A stretch of 64,000 nt of DNA from Mesodorylaimus sp. YZB2_4 (Eukaryota; Nematoda; Enoplea; Dorylaimida; Dorylaimidae): contig JASANH010000965.1 in NCBI GenBank assembly GCA_030248295.1, positions 434,001 to 498,000 of the forward strand. Reading direction: 5' to 3'. Under the pieces are notes generated by a model that saw only the letters and a program-made list of their open reading frames with translations, was not told the DNA's origin and did not search any database. Position numbers and translations under genes: made by a program. Of this stretch, positions 1-12,232 are shown one piece after another (the stretch's first letter is position 1; each line of letters opens with the position of its first letter).

Positions 1-562
1 CACAGCAGATATTCGTTTTCGGTACTTCGGGGTTTCCTGTGCTTGTTTATTTGGCCTTCAGCTCTTTTAATCGTAAGTCTGTGAACAAAGGCGTTTGAAC
101 CTCACCATTAGATAAAGGTGAGGGTCGCTGTGACTGCCGAAAGTTCCCTGCGAAGATGATGGTTCAAGATCTTTATCAGGCATTGTGGTACAGCCATACC
201 GAGAACATGTGATACCAAGCCATACCAAGTATCAACGCGGTAAATCATCACCCAGCCTCCCAGCTTTTTCCAGCCAAACCTTCTAAAGCAAGGCGGACCA
301 GCCCGCTTGATCCGGCTTGATCCCTGTGAACAAGTGTGTCCTCGTCGAAATCGTAATAGGTGAGGGTACTGTATGCCGATACACACCTTCAAGCCTTGCG
401 TGAGACCCTTGCAAGCCTTCGTTCTTGGACAGTGATGGTCACTGATTTCTTGAGTGACATGAGTGACTGCCGCGAGATTTTAGGTTTAGAGGTTGTCATA
501 AATGGTATAAATGTTATTAGCAAAACAGGTTACTACAAGTACAGTTAAGGTAAAACGTATTT

Positions 563-901
563 CTAATTTGACAGTAGTGAAATTGTGCATTTTAACATCG
601 TGTGGTCTGTGAAACAATGCGTGTGCAAGTTTGACAACCAAGACGTTGGGATAAAAAGTAGCTGGACTACTGCTCTTCTAATAAAATGTTCTTTGCCATG
701 CATTAAAAAATTCCACATTACAGTTTTCCAGGCTATTAATTTGACGGTAATGGGCATCATGGCTTCACTGTCGCATGCTGTCTGATTTATAACATGGTCC
801 ATCCAAGGCGCCATGTCGCACACGACATTCAAAGCTCCCGCAGCTTGAGCTAAACATCGAGCCGCCAGTCGGTGCGCAATCTTCTGTACTCGCTTTTGCA
901 T
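563..901 (-). CDS. possible small gene divergent from DNMT1, unrecognised
   Basis: The minus-strand frame is open from an ATG at 901 to a stop at 563 (112 codons). The first ~40 residues (about 901-780) look protein-like, with a basic start followed by an Ala/Leu/Cys-rich stretch and a WMDH segment. The distal part is less convincing and may be intron read-through, since a GT donor follows the AWKT residues near 727. I recognise no family. It begins 140 bases from the DNMT1 start and points the other way, so the two could share a promoter region. It may be the first exon of a longer gene or a chance ORF. Confidence 0.28.
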   Translation of the reverse strand: MQKRVQKIAHRLAARCLAQAAGALNVVCDMAPWMDHVINQTACDSEAMMPITVKLIAWKTVMWNFLMHGKEHFIRRAVVQLLFIPTSWLSNLHTHCFTDHTMLKCTISLLSN

Positions 902-1040
902 TTCACAGCACTTGTTCGATTCAAACTTGAAATCGGCGTCTGTTTGGTTCGTCGTCAGTCAGGAGAACGTGATCGGCTTTTGTTCTTTCTTGTTCGTTCG
1001 GCTTTATTTCGCTTTTTTTGGTTTTGCGTCGACGATAACA

Positions 1041-4000
1041 ATGGCGACCCCGAATACTCGGCGTGCAATGCCGAATCGCAGTGTAAAACGAAAAAGCGAG
1101 GATCAAAACTGTGGAACGAATAAACGGTAGGCAATTTCAATTTTACTGGTCATTGAAGTTACGTATTAGAACGGTTTCTGTATTTTAATTGTTTCGGAAT
1201 GCAGTGAGCTTTCTTCACCTTCCAATCGAGTTGAAGTTAGGCCAAAAAGGGTTCTTTGTCGCCTTGGGCATCGTTGAGCTATGGTCCTGCAAAGACAGAC
1301 TTTGAAGCGATTTGTTTCCGGCTGCGAGGTACTTTGCGCCGAAATTTTTATCGTTTGCGGTTGTTCTCGTATGAGCTTGAAAGCGCTACTCAGTATCGGA
1401 AACATACAAGGTGTAAACCAATACGAAACCCCTATCGAGGTTTTTGTTGAAATTTTTGCAAAGGGGAGCATTGACAAATCTTGAACCTATGTCGGGAAAC
1501 CACAAAACTCCATGGGATTTCGGTAGCTAAAACCCTCCTAAATTGCGAACGTTCGACTTACTGGGACTACTAAAAACCAAAATTTCGAGTGAAAGTGGTT
1601 TCGAGGGTAATGTAGATTCACCCAATCGGGAGTGATGCTCGTAACAGCACAGTTACGATTACTGTGATTGTGATTAAGCTGCTTCTCAAAAGCAATTGTA
1701 AATAATGGATTCATTGACGGTTTCAGATTTCTTGACATATTTGCCCCAGGAGATGAATTTTCATACTTTTGTGCCCCTTCTTTTAATTCAGCCAGGACTA
1801 TGTATCTTAGTCTACTAAAGTATTCCATTGTTTTTAGAAAATCCCCGGTTGAAATAGTCGAAAGAAATTCGAACGAAAGGTCGTCAGTGGTGCGCAAGAT
1901 ATATTTAACATGTTTCCTCTAACAAGTCATCAATTGGTCTACCTTGTTCTCTAGGTCGTGAGGAATGAAACGCAGCTGATGAAGCAAGTTGCACATTTGA
2001 CGATCCCGCCAGATAACGGAGAAAAGATTACGGCCAAAATTACAAACTTCCGGTATGGATTTTTCTGAAATCTTTTTCATTTACCGACTTGACCAATTTT
2101 AAAAGCCATTGAACCGTGGGTATTTAGTGCAGATGATTTTTTTTGTATTACAGCCTGTATCTAAACGATAAAACGTTAGTGCCAATGGATATTATCGGCT
2201 CGAATAGAAAAACCGAATATTTTCTTTCTGGGACAGTTGTTCGATACGACTGGGAAATGGGTGATGAATTGAATAACGGAAGTAAGATGAAGCTTCTCAT
2301 TCATAGTGTTCCTTTACTCGAATTCGTATGCCTTGTGTTGTGTAATTTAGACAGTCTCGAGATCGCCGACATCAGAATCCGTGAAGCGCCGTGGATTTTC
2401 GGATTCGGGAAAGGCAACTTACTATCGATTGGCCTTTCATCGAGTAAGGTTTATTTTTGCGAAAGCCTGAATTCATAAATTTTTCATCTTGTTATGAATT
2501 TATAGAGTTATGTGATATTTATTTACTGTGTCCTCACGAGGCATACAAAGAAATTTTCTCGGAATACAAGAAAAAATGCGATGCAGCGAAGGTGGTCGCA
2601 GATTTCTTCATCGACCATAACACGGACGCGGATGTTTCGTACGATAGCTTTGCGGAATATATTGAGGTAAAAATAGTTTTGTTGTTTTAGTAAGTTTTCC
2701 GGCCGACAAATTGACTTTTGATCAGGAAATGACAAATAGCTCGGACTCGATCAATATGGATATGATATTCAGCCACATCGAATTTATTTGTAAACATGTA
2801 AGCGTGGGACGGGCGGGAATGGTCAAACAAAATCTATTTTGGGTCTTCTTTAGCTCCTGGATTACGATTTCGCCCGAGACGACGATGAGCCATCCATTTT
2901 GGACAATTCATGTATCTTGGAAATCGAAAAGTTATGTCCGAACGCTTGTTTTACCAAACAAAAGATAGATGAGACATCGACGAGCGGAGAGGAGTGAGTT
3001 GTGATGATATCGTTTATGCAAATATGTAGAGTTGGACTCTCGGTTTTTCCCTCAACATGGCAATTTGTTCTTTTGTCTTAGAAATAGACGGCGCCAACGA
3101 GAAACTGTTTCGAGACGAGAACAGGCAAAAACTCCGGTTACGCCAGTGGTCGCGAAGTGTTTCCCAGAATTTGCCGATGATGACGATGTGGAAGAAGAGT
3201 TTTCGCCAAAATGTATCGACATTTCGTCTGATGAGACGGATCAATATGCGAAAGTATGGCTTGTGTGTTTATGCGTCGATGTCTTTCATTTAAAAAGACA
3301 AACATTTTTCAGGCGGAATATATTTCGTCCAAGTCGGCCAAATTTGGGGATAGAACTTGTCACGTGGGTGACAGTGTGCTCCTCGAAAGTGCAGCGTTCG
3401 ATTTTCCCGTCAGCGATCAGTCGAGTGAAACGTCCTCATCGGATGAAGAAGATGAGGTAGATTCTGTGAATTAGTTCTGAGCTTATTTTTCTTTTGAAAT
3501 TTGAAGTTTTTTTAGGATTACGATGAAAAAATTTACACGGAAAGATATCGAAAAACCGCTAATGGAAAAGGTGGGCGACGAAAAGCAACGACCGAACCCT
3601 TTTGCGTCGGTCGCATCGTTTCGTTTTCGACGAAAACTGGCACTAGCCGCAAATCGCAAACTGACAGTGATCAGGTCTTTATTTCGGTCAGAAAGTTTTT
3701 CAGGTAAGGCTGAGTTTATTTGGCATTTATCTTTTTTTGTTCACCTCACTTACATTGGTGACGAGATTCAATTTTAGACCCGAAAATACGACAATTGATC
3801 AAGCAGAAGCGGGAAAAAAAGATTTAAATTTACTTTATTTTGGCAAAGATGGTAAGTGTTAAAGGTTTACGTATCTTTTTTTTTAAAGCAAGGTTTGTCT
3901 CTTTGTTCATAGAAATCAAGATTGATATGGCTAACGTGAAGGGCTTTTGTGCCATCCTCCCGAAAGCAGATATAATCAAAAAGATGACGTTAGACGAATA

Positions 4001-6996
4001 TTTCGAAGGAGGCAAATTTCGATTTTATTATGAGCAGGTGAGTGTTTAACGTTCATTTTTGTTTGATGGGGCTTGTACCTTCCGAAATATGGCCTGATAG
4101 TTGCACTATGTCCTCCCAGTTATGACCAATTCTGTAGGGTAAAAAGTCCGCAAACCCGCACCTTAGGGTATCCGAGAAGTGCCTGGGAAATCAGAGGAAA
4201 TCGGAATTTTCGAGCAAAAATCAGGGAAAACTGAGAGTTTGCATTTCGAGGCACCCCATTTTCGACTCACCCGCCTTTTCCATGTACTTGTTGATCATGC
4301 AGGAGGTCAGTCAATCAGTTAAAGTTGATTGCCTAGTCAAGGGACAGTGTGAAAATTATCAGGGCCAGATCAAATCTTTGTCTGGAAAACCTGGAAAAAG
4401 TAGGGCATATCTTTTTCCGTACCTTGTTGAGTCCTGTTTTTTTAACACGCCGGTATGCGGCTAGCTGTAAGCCGATGCAAATTTGAATCTATGAATTTTC
4501 TATGAGTGAATGCCTGGAAGATTTTTCTGCGTAGATGTATAATGACGAGGCAAAGACTTTCATGAACGTTCCTCGCAGCGACGACGAAGAAGCTGCTCGA
4601 AGAAGAACGGATGATATTTTAAAGCAAACTGCGTATCCAATGGTGAAGAAGCGGCTGAGAATGATGGATCTGTTTAGCGGATGCGGCGGTAAGTGTTGGT
4701 TGACTCATGAATGGGCAAGGTCTATATGCCTGGGTGAATTGCATTCAGACAGATTTTCCCCCAATTTTATCAATTTGAAGTTTTTTGGCGCGTAACCTTT
4801 CCTTCTATATTTTACAGTAAACATGCAATGATAGCACCTCCTTTGGGTAATTCATTCGTTTTTCTAAGCCTTTAATATTGAGAGAAGAGGCGAACAAGAG
4901 AGTCCTTTTCCTTTAGACTAGGGAGGGAGTAAAGGGTGGACGATTCAAAAGAGGCCCTTTTCATATTAATCAAGCCCAGTAGAGCTGCTCCTGACTGACT
5001 CCTACCATATGCTCATGCATCGAATATCATCTGAATGTCCATATGTAAAGTAGTGCTCTTTTTTTTAGGATTGTCGGAGGGCCTACACGCCTCAGGAGTG
5101 GCCGAAACGCTGTGGGCCGTAGAAATTGATTCCAGCGCAGCTGAAGCTTTCCGCAAGAATAATCCCAACGCCGTGGTTTTTAATGAGGACTGCAACGTAC
5201 TATTGGAGGAACGTATGAAGGTAGGCATGTGTGATTGGTGTGCTGCATAGCCTATAATTTAAACTATTTTGTTTCCTTTCAGGACGAGAAGCAGGCTCGG
5301 CTACCAAAGCGCGGTCAAGTCGATATGATCGTCGGCGGTCCACCTTGCCAAGGCTTTAGCGGGCTGAATCGTTTTAGTGGAGGATGTGCGGCCCAAATAA
5401 AGGTAGGTTTTATGTTTAACATTGCTTTTTCCATGGCAATTTTGTGGAAGTATTTTTTAGAATTCCTTGCTCGTGACGTTTTTGTCCTACGTCGATTATT
5501 ATCGTCCGCGATTTGTGATCATGGAAAACGTTCGCAATTTAAAATTGTCTAAGAGCAACTGGCCGTATTTCGGACGAGCATTGGGGTGCCTGCGTGAAAT
5601 GGGATACAACGTGAGAGAGACGATCTTGCAGGCTGGAAATTTTGGTGTTCCGCAATCGAGAAATAGGTAACTGCTTAACATCGCTTCACCACGGACTAGT
5701 AGGCGCAGTACCAATATACGATAAGAAAAATTTTGGAAAATTCATTGGGTTTGCTTTGCAATTGTTTTGTCAGTCACATTAATCCGACGTTTTCAGAGTG
5801 ATTGTATTGGCGGCAAGGAAAGACGAACTTCTGCCCGAATTTCCCATGGCGACTCATTCTTTTGATGGAAAAAGTGGGGCGTTTCGTACCTTGACGGTTG
5901 GAGATGCCATTTCGGACTTGCCGAGGGACGCTAATAAGTCGGAACGACGATATGAATCGAAACCGTTGACGCATTATCAACGTTTGGTGAGAAAGACTGG
6001 ACTAAACCATTTTGAACCTGGAAACCAGTGCACCCGACTTTCTTATAGCTTCGGAAAACTAGTCATACTTTATGCGATCATGTGAGCAGAACGCTGTCGG
6101 CGTTAAACCAGGAAAGGGTGAATCGAGTCCCAGTCAAGCGGAATGCGGATTGGCGAGATCTGCCGAATATCGCCTTGAAATTGGGTTCATTGTCCATCGT
6201 TAAACTTCATTACCTGCCAGGAACGAAAGCCGTGTGTCCATGCTACAAAAGCGGAAAGAAAACGACTCGATGCGAGCCGCAGGAAAAAACTTTGATTCCT
6301 TGGTGCTTGCCTCATACGGCGGATAAGTAAGTTCTCATCGTTACTTCCTGTAACCATGTTTGAGGGGGCTTTGAGGAAAGTCGACAAGTTTCTGTATCGT
6401 CTCGTTGCATTTAGACACAATTGGAATGGTCTGTACGGACGATTGGATCTCGATTTTCATTTTCCGACGGTGGTGACGTCCATCGAACCTATGGGAACTC
6501 AGGTTAGTGCACGCTGATTGTTTTTGTGTTAGAGCTGGTATAGCTAGAATTTATGACCGACCTGGTTATTCCGAATCCTGGTTTGTTTGTTTCGGGTGTC
6601 TGGAGCTGGCCTATTCATTTTTAGACTAGGTTTTGTTGCTCGCTATAAGACAAGACGATAGCAGTATCAATCCAATGTAAGTTGCCCCAGCCACCGATCC
6701 ACTCTTATTTCAGGGCCGAGTGATTCACCCGACTGAGAATCGTCTGATCAGTGTTCGAGAAACTGCCAGAGCTCAGGGGTTTCGTGATGATTACATATTT
6801 TATGGAAAAATTGTGGATAAGCACTGCCAAGTAAGCAAAACTTGGTTAATTGGGTGGGATGAGCCATGCATGCACTATTCGACGGGTCGATTCGCTAATC
6901 TCGTTTCAGATCGGCAATGCTGTGCCGCCGCCCTTGGCAGCTGCATTAGGACGTCAAATTTTGGCCAGCGTTGCGGCGAAAGAAATGAAAGAATGA
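1041..6996 (+). CDS. DNMT1: DNA (cytosine-5) methyltransferase 1, maintenance type, domain-reduced
   Basis: Copies CpG methylation onto hemimethylated DNA in the nucleus, using SAM. About 20 exons joined by GT-AG introns give roughly 970 residues, against about 1600 in vertebrates. Start: ATG at 1041 with a short basic N-terminus; exon 2 (from 1205) is uncertain. The RFTS domain (about residues 60-215) is encoded by 1955-2797. One BAH domain, matching the second BAH of vertebrate DNMT1 (EPFCVGRI and KFFRPENT segments), is encoded by 3313-4037. The catalytic domain starts in the exon at 4535-4688 with FSGCGG; other motifs are PPCQGFSG (catalytic Cys codon 5346-5348), ENV near 5525, QSRNR near 5655, and the terminal GNAVPPPLA. 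Exons I can place: 2154-2281, 2351-2443, 2506-2666, 3082-3253, 3516-3703, 3778-3851, 5069-5220, 5283-5402, 5461-5666, 5797-5986, 6049-6326, 6415-6502, 6714-6830 and 6910-6996. I see no CXXC finger, no first BAH domain and no Gly-Lys linker. The catalytic motifs look intact. Confidence 0.93.
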
Positions 6997-6999
6997 CGA

Positions 7000-8240
7000 G
7001 TGTGATTTTTAATACGGCTGCCATCAGTTTGTGTGCTGCCATCGTATGCTTGTTATTTTCGGCCTGGAATGTGTGATTGACGTGTCTGAACTTTTATCAA
7101 AACAAAATTGGAAAGATTAGTACGAGTATGTCAAGTGGTCGAAATCCGATTATGTCGCCGTTATTGCCATAAAGGTCACCTAGTCGTATGAGCCAGAGAC
7201 ATCAACCCGACGGGTTTCTGCCTCGCCTGGAGATGGTGTATCGACTGGCCAACGAAGGTAAGGCGCCGAGTTGAGGCCAAAACAACCTTCCCTCCCCACA
7301 GGCCAAACACTCCTATTACAGTTTGCAAGCATCTGGCCTGATCTTGAGTTCCGGGTTCTCATTCGGGACTGGGATCGCTAGAACAGACAAGTGCAGTTGT
7401 CCCCCGAATTAAGGGGGTCAAAAGGGCCCTTGTTGGTTGGCTCTCGTGGACTGTGGGATCGTGGTGCCGTGGGTCATCAGTCTGATAAGTTCTCGTTCAC
7501 CACAGGATGGCAAATTATTTCACATGCCATCTTATCAAACGTTTTGCCTTCGCCGGAATGGAGGCCAACATGTCTCTTGGCATGGCCAAAATGCCTTGCG
7601 GTATGAGAGTTTGAACGGGTAAGGATCGACGCTCTTATTCCGCCGAAATGAACTATCGGTCATGGTGGTCCCTAATGTCTCATTGGATGGCAGAATCGGT
7701 GGGCTCTAGGATACTTTGTTGTTGCTCAAAGTAGGGACAACTACATTCGTTCCACTATCTGACTCACTCAATCGTGCTCCCTCATACTTTATTTTATACT
7801 CTAGCACTACAGACACACTGTCACAAATCTCTAGCTCAGAGCCGCATCCTGTTCGACCAAACCTGGTTTATAGTCGAACCAGCACCGAAACACACCACAC
7901 CAACCTATATATTAGCTAGACTGGAGGCTTATGATACCGGTGGAAGATGGGCCCCTAACCGTGAACTGCCTTGTCTGTCGTGCTCTAGCGAGAAAAAGAT
8001 GTGATCAACAGTGTGTCAACTTCAACTTAGCAAGCACTCTCTTCTGGGCAATCAGCGAGCATGAACGTGTCAAGAATTCAAGATCGTTCCTTCTTACAGC
8101 ATTCTTGGCCACAATCTAATCAAACAAATAGGCCCTCTTTTACTTTAGCCCCCCCAAGTTTTCCAGTTTATTATTCCTATTAGCCGTGCACTTTAGCGCT
8201 TGCAGCAGACATCCTAGCAAAGGCCGATATGAGATTTAAG
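7000..8240. other. intergenic, no gene seen
   Basis: No convincing coding exon was found between the DNMT1 stop and the tRNA-like fragment at 8241. A 17-base string around 7198-7215 (acatcaacccgacgggt) recurs near 45225, so at least part of this stretch is dispersed repeat. Confidence 0.5.
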
Positions 8241-8319
8241 AGGTATGAGACCCGAACCCGCACAGCACGAATACCCCTGGATTCAAGAATCGACGCTCTA
8301 CCGACTGAGCTAACCGACC
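8241..8319 (-). repeat. degenerate tRNA-like sequence (tRNA pseudogene or SINE head)
   Basis: Read on the minus strand it starts GGTCGGTTAGCTCAGTCGG, with a perfect RNA polymerase III A box (TAGCTCAGTCG) and a D-arm that pairs (GCTC with GAGC). About 45 bases on is an imperfect B box (GGTTCGGGTCT). The anticodon and T stems do not pair cleanly and the 3' acceptor half does not match, so it is unlikely to be a working tRNA. Confidence 0.5.
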
Positions 8320-8329
8320 TTTACACCAC

Positions 8330-8940
8330 TTCGATTTTCAGTCACTTATGTATGACTTACAAACACGATCGCCTTCACATGAAAGATTCCCGACTAACCG
8401 ACCGCCAAAAAACCGAAAAAATTTTTGCAGGGCATATGCGAATATGCCTAGCGCTACAAAAAACCGCTAGCCAAAATCCCAATATGACACGGCCCTCAAT
8501 TGCTGCGTCGAGCGCTCCGCGCTCTCCGCAGCATTTCGGCCCTGGTGGGCTCTGCCCCCCAGACCCCCCGAGCCTAAATGGATTCATCGCCCTTTGGAGG
8601 GCGTGCTCGGGGTGGTCTAAACCTCCCTTCCCTCTGAGCCCTCCCTCCGAAGAAACAGAATACTTAGCCCACTTGTATTCCTTATTTGTCAATGTTTTCA
8701 ATGATGGAAGGAGATATTTTCACGCCAGTTTTCACCAACCACACGGCCAATCACACTGCATCGTTCTCGTGCACTGCTTTCGTTGCAGTCGCAAAGGGGC
8801 GTGGCCTCTTATTTCGTTGCGGTCACAACAAACGTTAGCGCGCCAGTCTGAATCTGAATCTGAATCTCATTTCTGATGTCACGGCTAACAGAATAACTGC
8901 GCGCGAGTGCGCACGCGGTCAGTCGCGTTGGGGGGGGCTA
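8330..8940. other. intergenic repeat-like DNA, no gene seen
   Basis: The stretch contains self-complementary strings such as the tagcgctac...gctagc area near 8448-8472, a CT/GGA-rich segment, and a tandem tctgaa unit near 8850-8867. An open frame of 215 codons crosses it, but the composition is repeat-like and no domain is visible. Confidence 0.4.
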
Positions 8941-9016
8941 AAGTAAAAGAGTGCCGCGAAATATACGGTCCTCCTTATCATCGATCACCCAGCAATCACA
9001 TCTCCGATTCGACTTC

Positions 9017-9685
9017 TCACAACTGACCGCAGTCGGCGATTTTCACTTCGGCTTTTGGCGTTCCCGACTGACTTCCTTGCTGCTCCATCTTTTTCACGAC
9101 GTCCATGCCCTCGGACACGTGCCCAAACACGACGTGCTTCCCGTCCAACCTAAAAGACAGTGTCATGACCTTTAAGTGGAGTCTTCTAGTCCTTACTCAC
9201 CACGACGTCTTCACCGTGGTCAAGAAGAACTGCGACCCGTTCGTATTCGGTCCGGCATTGGCCATGGACAGGACCCCGGGCTTGGTGTGCTTCTCCTTGA
9301 AGTTCTCGTCGGGGAACTTTTCTCCGTAGATCGACTCCCCGCCAGTGCCGTTGCCACGAGTGAAATCGCCGCCCTGAACAGTTGAGTCTCCGTCAGTCGA
9401 ACTGATCGAAACAAATCTGACTCACTTGGCACATGAACTGGGGAATGACGCGATGAAAAATGGAGCCCTTGAAGTGCAAAGGCTTGCCCAACTTGCCCAT
9501 CCCTTTCTCGCCCGTACACAAGCATCGGAAGTTCTCGGCCGTTTTCGGCGTGATGTCGCTGTACAACTGCAAAAAAGATTATTTATTTCGATGGAGAAGA
9601 AACGAATATCACTGACTTCCATGATTATACGACCAGCCGGACTACCACCAATCGTGATGTCGAAGAAGACGCGAGGACGGCTCAT
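9017..9685 (-). CDS. cyclophilin-type peptidyl-prolyl cis-trans isomerase (cyclophilin A-like)
   Basis: Cytosolic proline isomerase that assists protein folding. Four exons on the minus strand (9617-9685, 9426-9566, 9201-9373, 9017-9149) join in phase to a protein of about 172 residues, the normal single-domain length. The start [10 protein letters not shown] is canonical. Active-site residues are visible: FHRVIPQF (catalytic Arg and neighbours), [14 protein letters not shown], the Trp that confers cyclosporin binding in KTSWLDGKH, and the His in that same segment. An insertion around [15 protein letters not shown] marks it as a divergent-loop cyclophilin, common in nematodes. There is no signal peptide or C-terminal extension, so cytosolic location is inferred. 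All four splice joins preserve the family alignment, so the model is secure. Confidence 0.95.
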
Positions 9686-9744
9686 GATTTCGAAAAAACG
9701 TGCGATACAAACGAAGAGCAAGCCAATCAACTGCCCACACACGA

Positions 9745-10690
9745 ACTCTGGGACACGCTAGCATGATTGCTTACTGCGGCTGTGCTTTACACTATCCTAC
9801 CCCTGTTGTATTTGGGGACCTTACGGGCTGATCCAAGGGCAATTATTTCAATGGGAATGGAGATTTCACTTCAGGTCGCATCTTCTTTTCTTCATCAATA
9901 TCATGGCAGGAATCAGTGAGGTGGGTTACCACACACACACACAGCGACAACCATCTCCATCTCGACCAAAAGAATTGTTCAGTGCGCTCGGTTGGATTCC
10001 ACCAGAATTGTTCGCAAATCTACTTGCATACTGCGCAACTTTGGTTCTCATCTGCAGGTCGCTAGAGACGTGATTGCGGAGTTGGGTCGCCACGAAGGCG
10101 TCCTTAGAAAAGGAGTGACGTGCCAGATGGTGAAAACAAACCCAATGACGAGGAAAGTGTCTCTGAACAACTTTATCTTACCTGACAGCTGTTTGCAGAT
10201 GTAGCTGAGAATAGGCCATACAGCACCTGATGTGAATCGACTAGACTGCCTGATTCTACTGTATGCTCAAAGAGTGTGCAGCCCTCTCAAGGAGCGCTGC
10301 ACACTGCTGTACAAAAAAGGGCAGGGCGCCCCAGCTTCAAAAATTTAAAATTTTCTTGAAGACACCAAGACCCTGCAATGCTTCTGCAATTGCAGCTTCG
10401 ACAATTGAGACTCCGAAGAGGAACGTGTTACTCACCACCATTGGCCCATGGGCACGGCGAAGTGAACCTGAAGCATCGAATGGGCCATCTTTCTGCATTT
10501 CCATGTGCTCGATTATTCATCGATCGTCAATCGTCGGAGCAGAGAGCGTTTTCTGGCCAGCTTTGACTGGTCCCATGGGAGCATTCACTAATTACGGCAT
10601 TCGCTCTATTATCTTTCCCCAATCCATTGCGTTCACTCCCTGTTGCTTGGTAATACTCGAACTTGGTTCAACAACTAGCCCCAGCTAGGC
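9745..10690. other. intergenic, no gene seen
   Basis: Contains a short (CA)n run near 9934-9951. A plus-strand frame of 141 codons at 10263-10688 shows no recognisable domain. A string near 10445-10470 recurs in inverted form near 18635, which suggests dispersed repeat. Confidence 0.4.
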
Positions 10691-10694
10691 ATGG

Positions 10695-11283
10695 CTTCTT
10701 CATTCATTGCATTCATTGTTGTATAAAGCACTGTATACGAGAAGCAGAGTCTCTAATTTTGCAGATTTAGACGCTAACTGTAAATACTGCAGTGTTAGGT
10801 ATGGATTGGATAAACACGAAGATGTCTATCACGTTTTTGTGAAATGCCCAAGAATTGAGTACTTTTGGGAGCAAGTGGAGGGACTGTTGAAAAAGTTAGA
10901 CAGTACTGTATCTCTTAGTGAGGAGAATAGGATTTTTGGAGTACTGGGTCTTCAAAATAAACATATCGCCTCAGTTGCAAACATGGTTTTGCAATGTACC
11001 CAGAGGTGTATATGGGCAGCAAGGGTGGCCTATGAGGAAGACAATGAGCTGATTGACATGTGGGATTCGCTGGTGACCCGACTAAAAGGACTAACAAAAC
11101 GAGCTAGGTGTATTTTGACACCGCAGGGTTTTCATGAGCAGTTTGTAAAGTTGTCTTTTATCGAGGTTTTGTATGCGATTCCAGGAGGATAAAGTATAAG
11201 GGCTGAATTTAATTAAAAAAAAAAAAAAATTGAAATAAAAAATAAAAAATAAAAAAATAGAAAAAAAATTGAAATAAAAAATA

Positions 11284-11323
<40 letters not shown>

Positions 11324-11350
11324 TGAAATGAAAAAAAAAAAAAAAACAAA
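10695..11350 (+). mobile_element. 3' end of a non-LTR retrotransposon (LINE), truncated
   Basis: An open frame at 10707-11192 (161 codons) carries the zinc-knuckle typical of the C-terminus of LINE reverse transcriptases (zf-RVT): CKYC, then about 13 residues to a His, then VKCP, followed by a Trp-containing helix. It ends 22 bases before an A-rich tail running from about 11214 to 11346, as expected for a LINE 3' end. No reverse-transcriptase core is present upstream, so the copy is 5'-truncated. The frame is intact over the retained part, which suggests a fairly recent insertion. A second short poly-A run lies at about 11606-11623. Confidence 0.8.
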
Positions 11351-12230
11351 AAACAAAAAACTTTGGTTAAAAGGGTGTCTTTTGTAGACTTCACAAGTAT
11401 GCAGGGACAAGCATATCCTACTTTCCCTTTTTCATATGAGTCAATTAGAAGTCGTATAGCATATTGATTTGTGGGTATTTTTTTTTTTGTCCTTTGTCTC
11501 TTGTTAGCATTTGAGGATAGGTCTTCCAGTGCCAGGGAAACAGGCATCATGACTTTTGGAGAATGGGGTGGGTAGAAGGAGAAGGCGTGATAATATGATA
11601 AAATTAAAAAAAAAAAAAAAAAACAGAATGATACTCTCCCGTTGTTCTGCCTAGTTTCGCACACCGACTGACCCTGAGAGTGTGAAGGGGAAAGTTATTT
11701 ACATTGTAAAGTAAAACTCGCAGCAAAAAAAAAAATTCTTCATCCCACTTGACACTTAAATGAGGAGTGCTCCCTTCTCAGGTCACCCTGCTCGAAATGT
11801 AGCTGCACCTCTACAGTACGATGGCCTAGCTGACGGATACAGTAGTTCTTCCAAATGTGACACTGCATACGTCTCGAACGGAATTCTAATGGCTTTTCAG
11901 GACCGCGAAGGGTTTTCCGAATAAAAAGCAGCGCAATGGATTTTCGATAGCATGCTCCCATATTTATCTACTGTAGTCCAAATCGTCAGCAATTTTGCTG
12001 GCCAAGCAATCTTTGGGCCACTCATTCGGGAAGGTTGAATACTTTGGTGAAATCTTTATCGTAGATCTATGACCCCACGTAGCCCGAAAACCTCTTACGA
12101 TTCATTAGAACCTCATAGAACTCCAATTCTGACGTTCTGACACATTTCAGTGCAAAGAGACATTTGGAGAATTATCGACCAGCTGGTGTAACTGCATGAA
12201 TTCGCAGGCTGGTAATCCCTGAGCTTATCA
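11351..12230. other. AT-rich intergenic, no gene seen
   Basis: Flanks of the LINE poly-A tail and the upstream region of the lectin gene. I see no coding exon. Confidence 0.4.
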
Positions 12231-12232
12231 AA

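Noticed and set aside
5987..6048. Frameshift in the DNMT1 catalytic domain
   Set aside because: A 62-base GT-AG intron (5987-6048) restores the family alignment (HYQRL then LRKTS), so no lesion is needed.
8229..8876. 215-codon plus-strand open frame
   Set aside because: It runs through tRNA-like and repeat-like DNA, has no domain and no coherent composition.
10263..10688. 141-codon frame before the LINE
   Set aside because: No domain on either strand; part of it recurs inverted near 18635, indicating repeat DNA.
11209..11664. 151-codon minus-strand frame rich in Phe
   Set aside because: It is the complement of the LINE poly-A tail (poly-Phe from TTT), not a protein.
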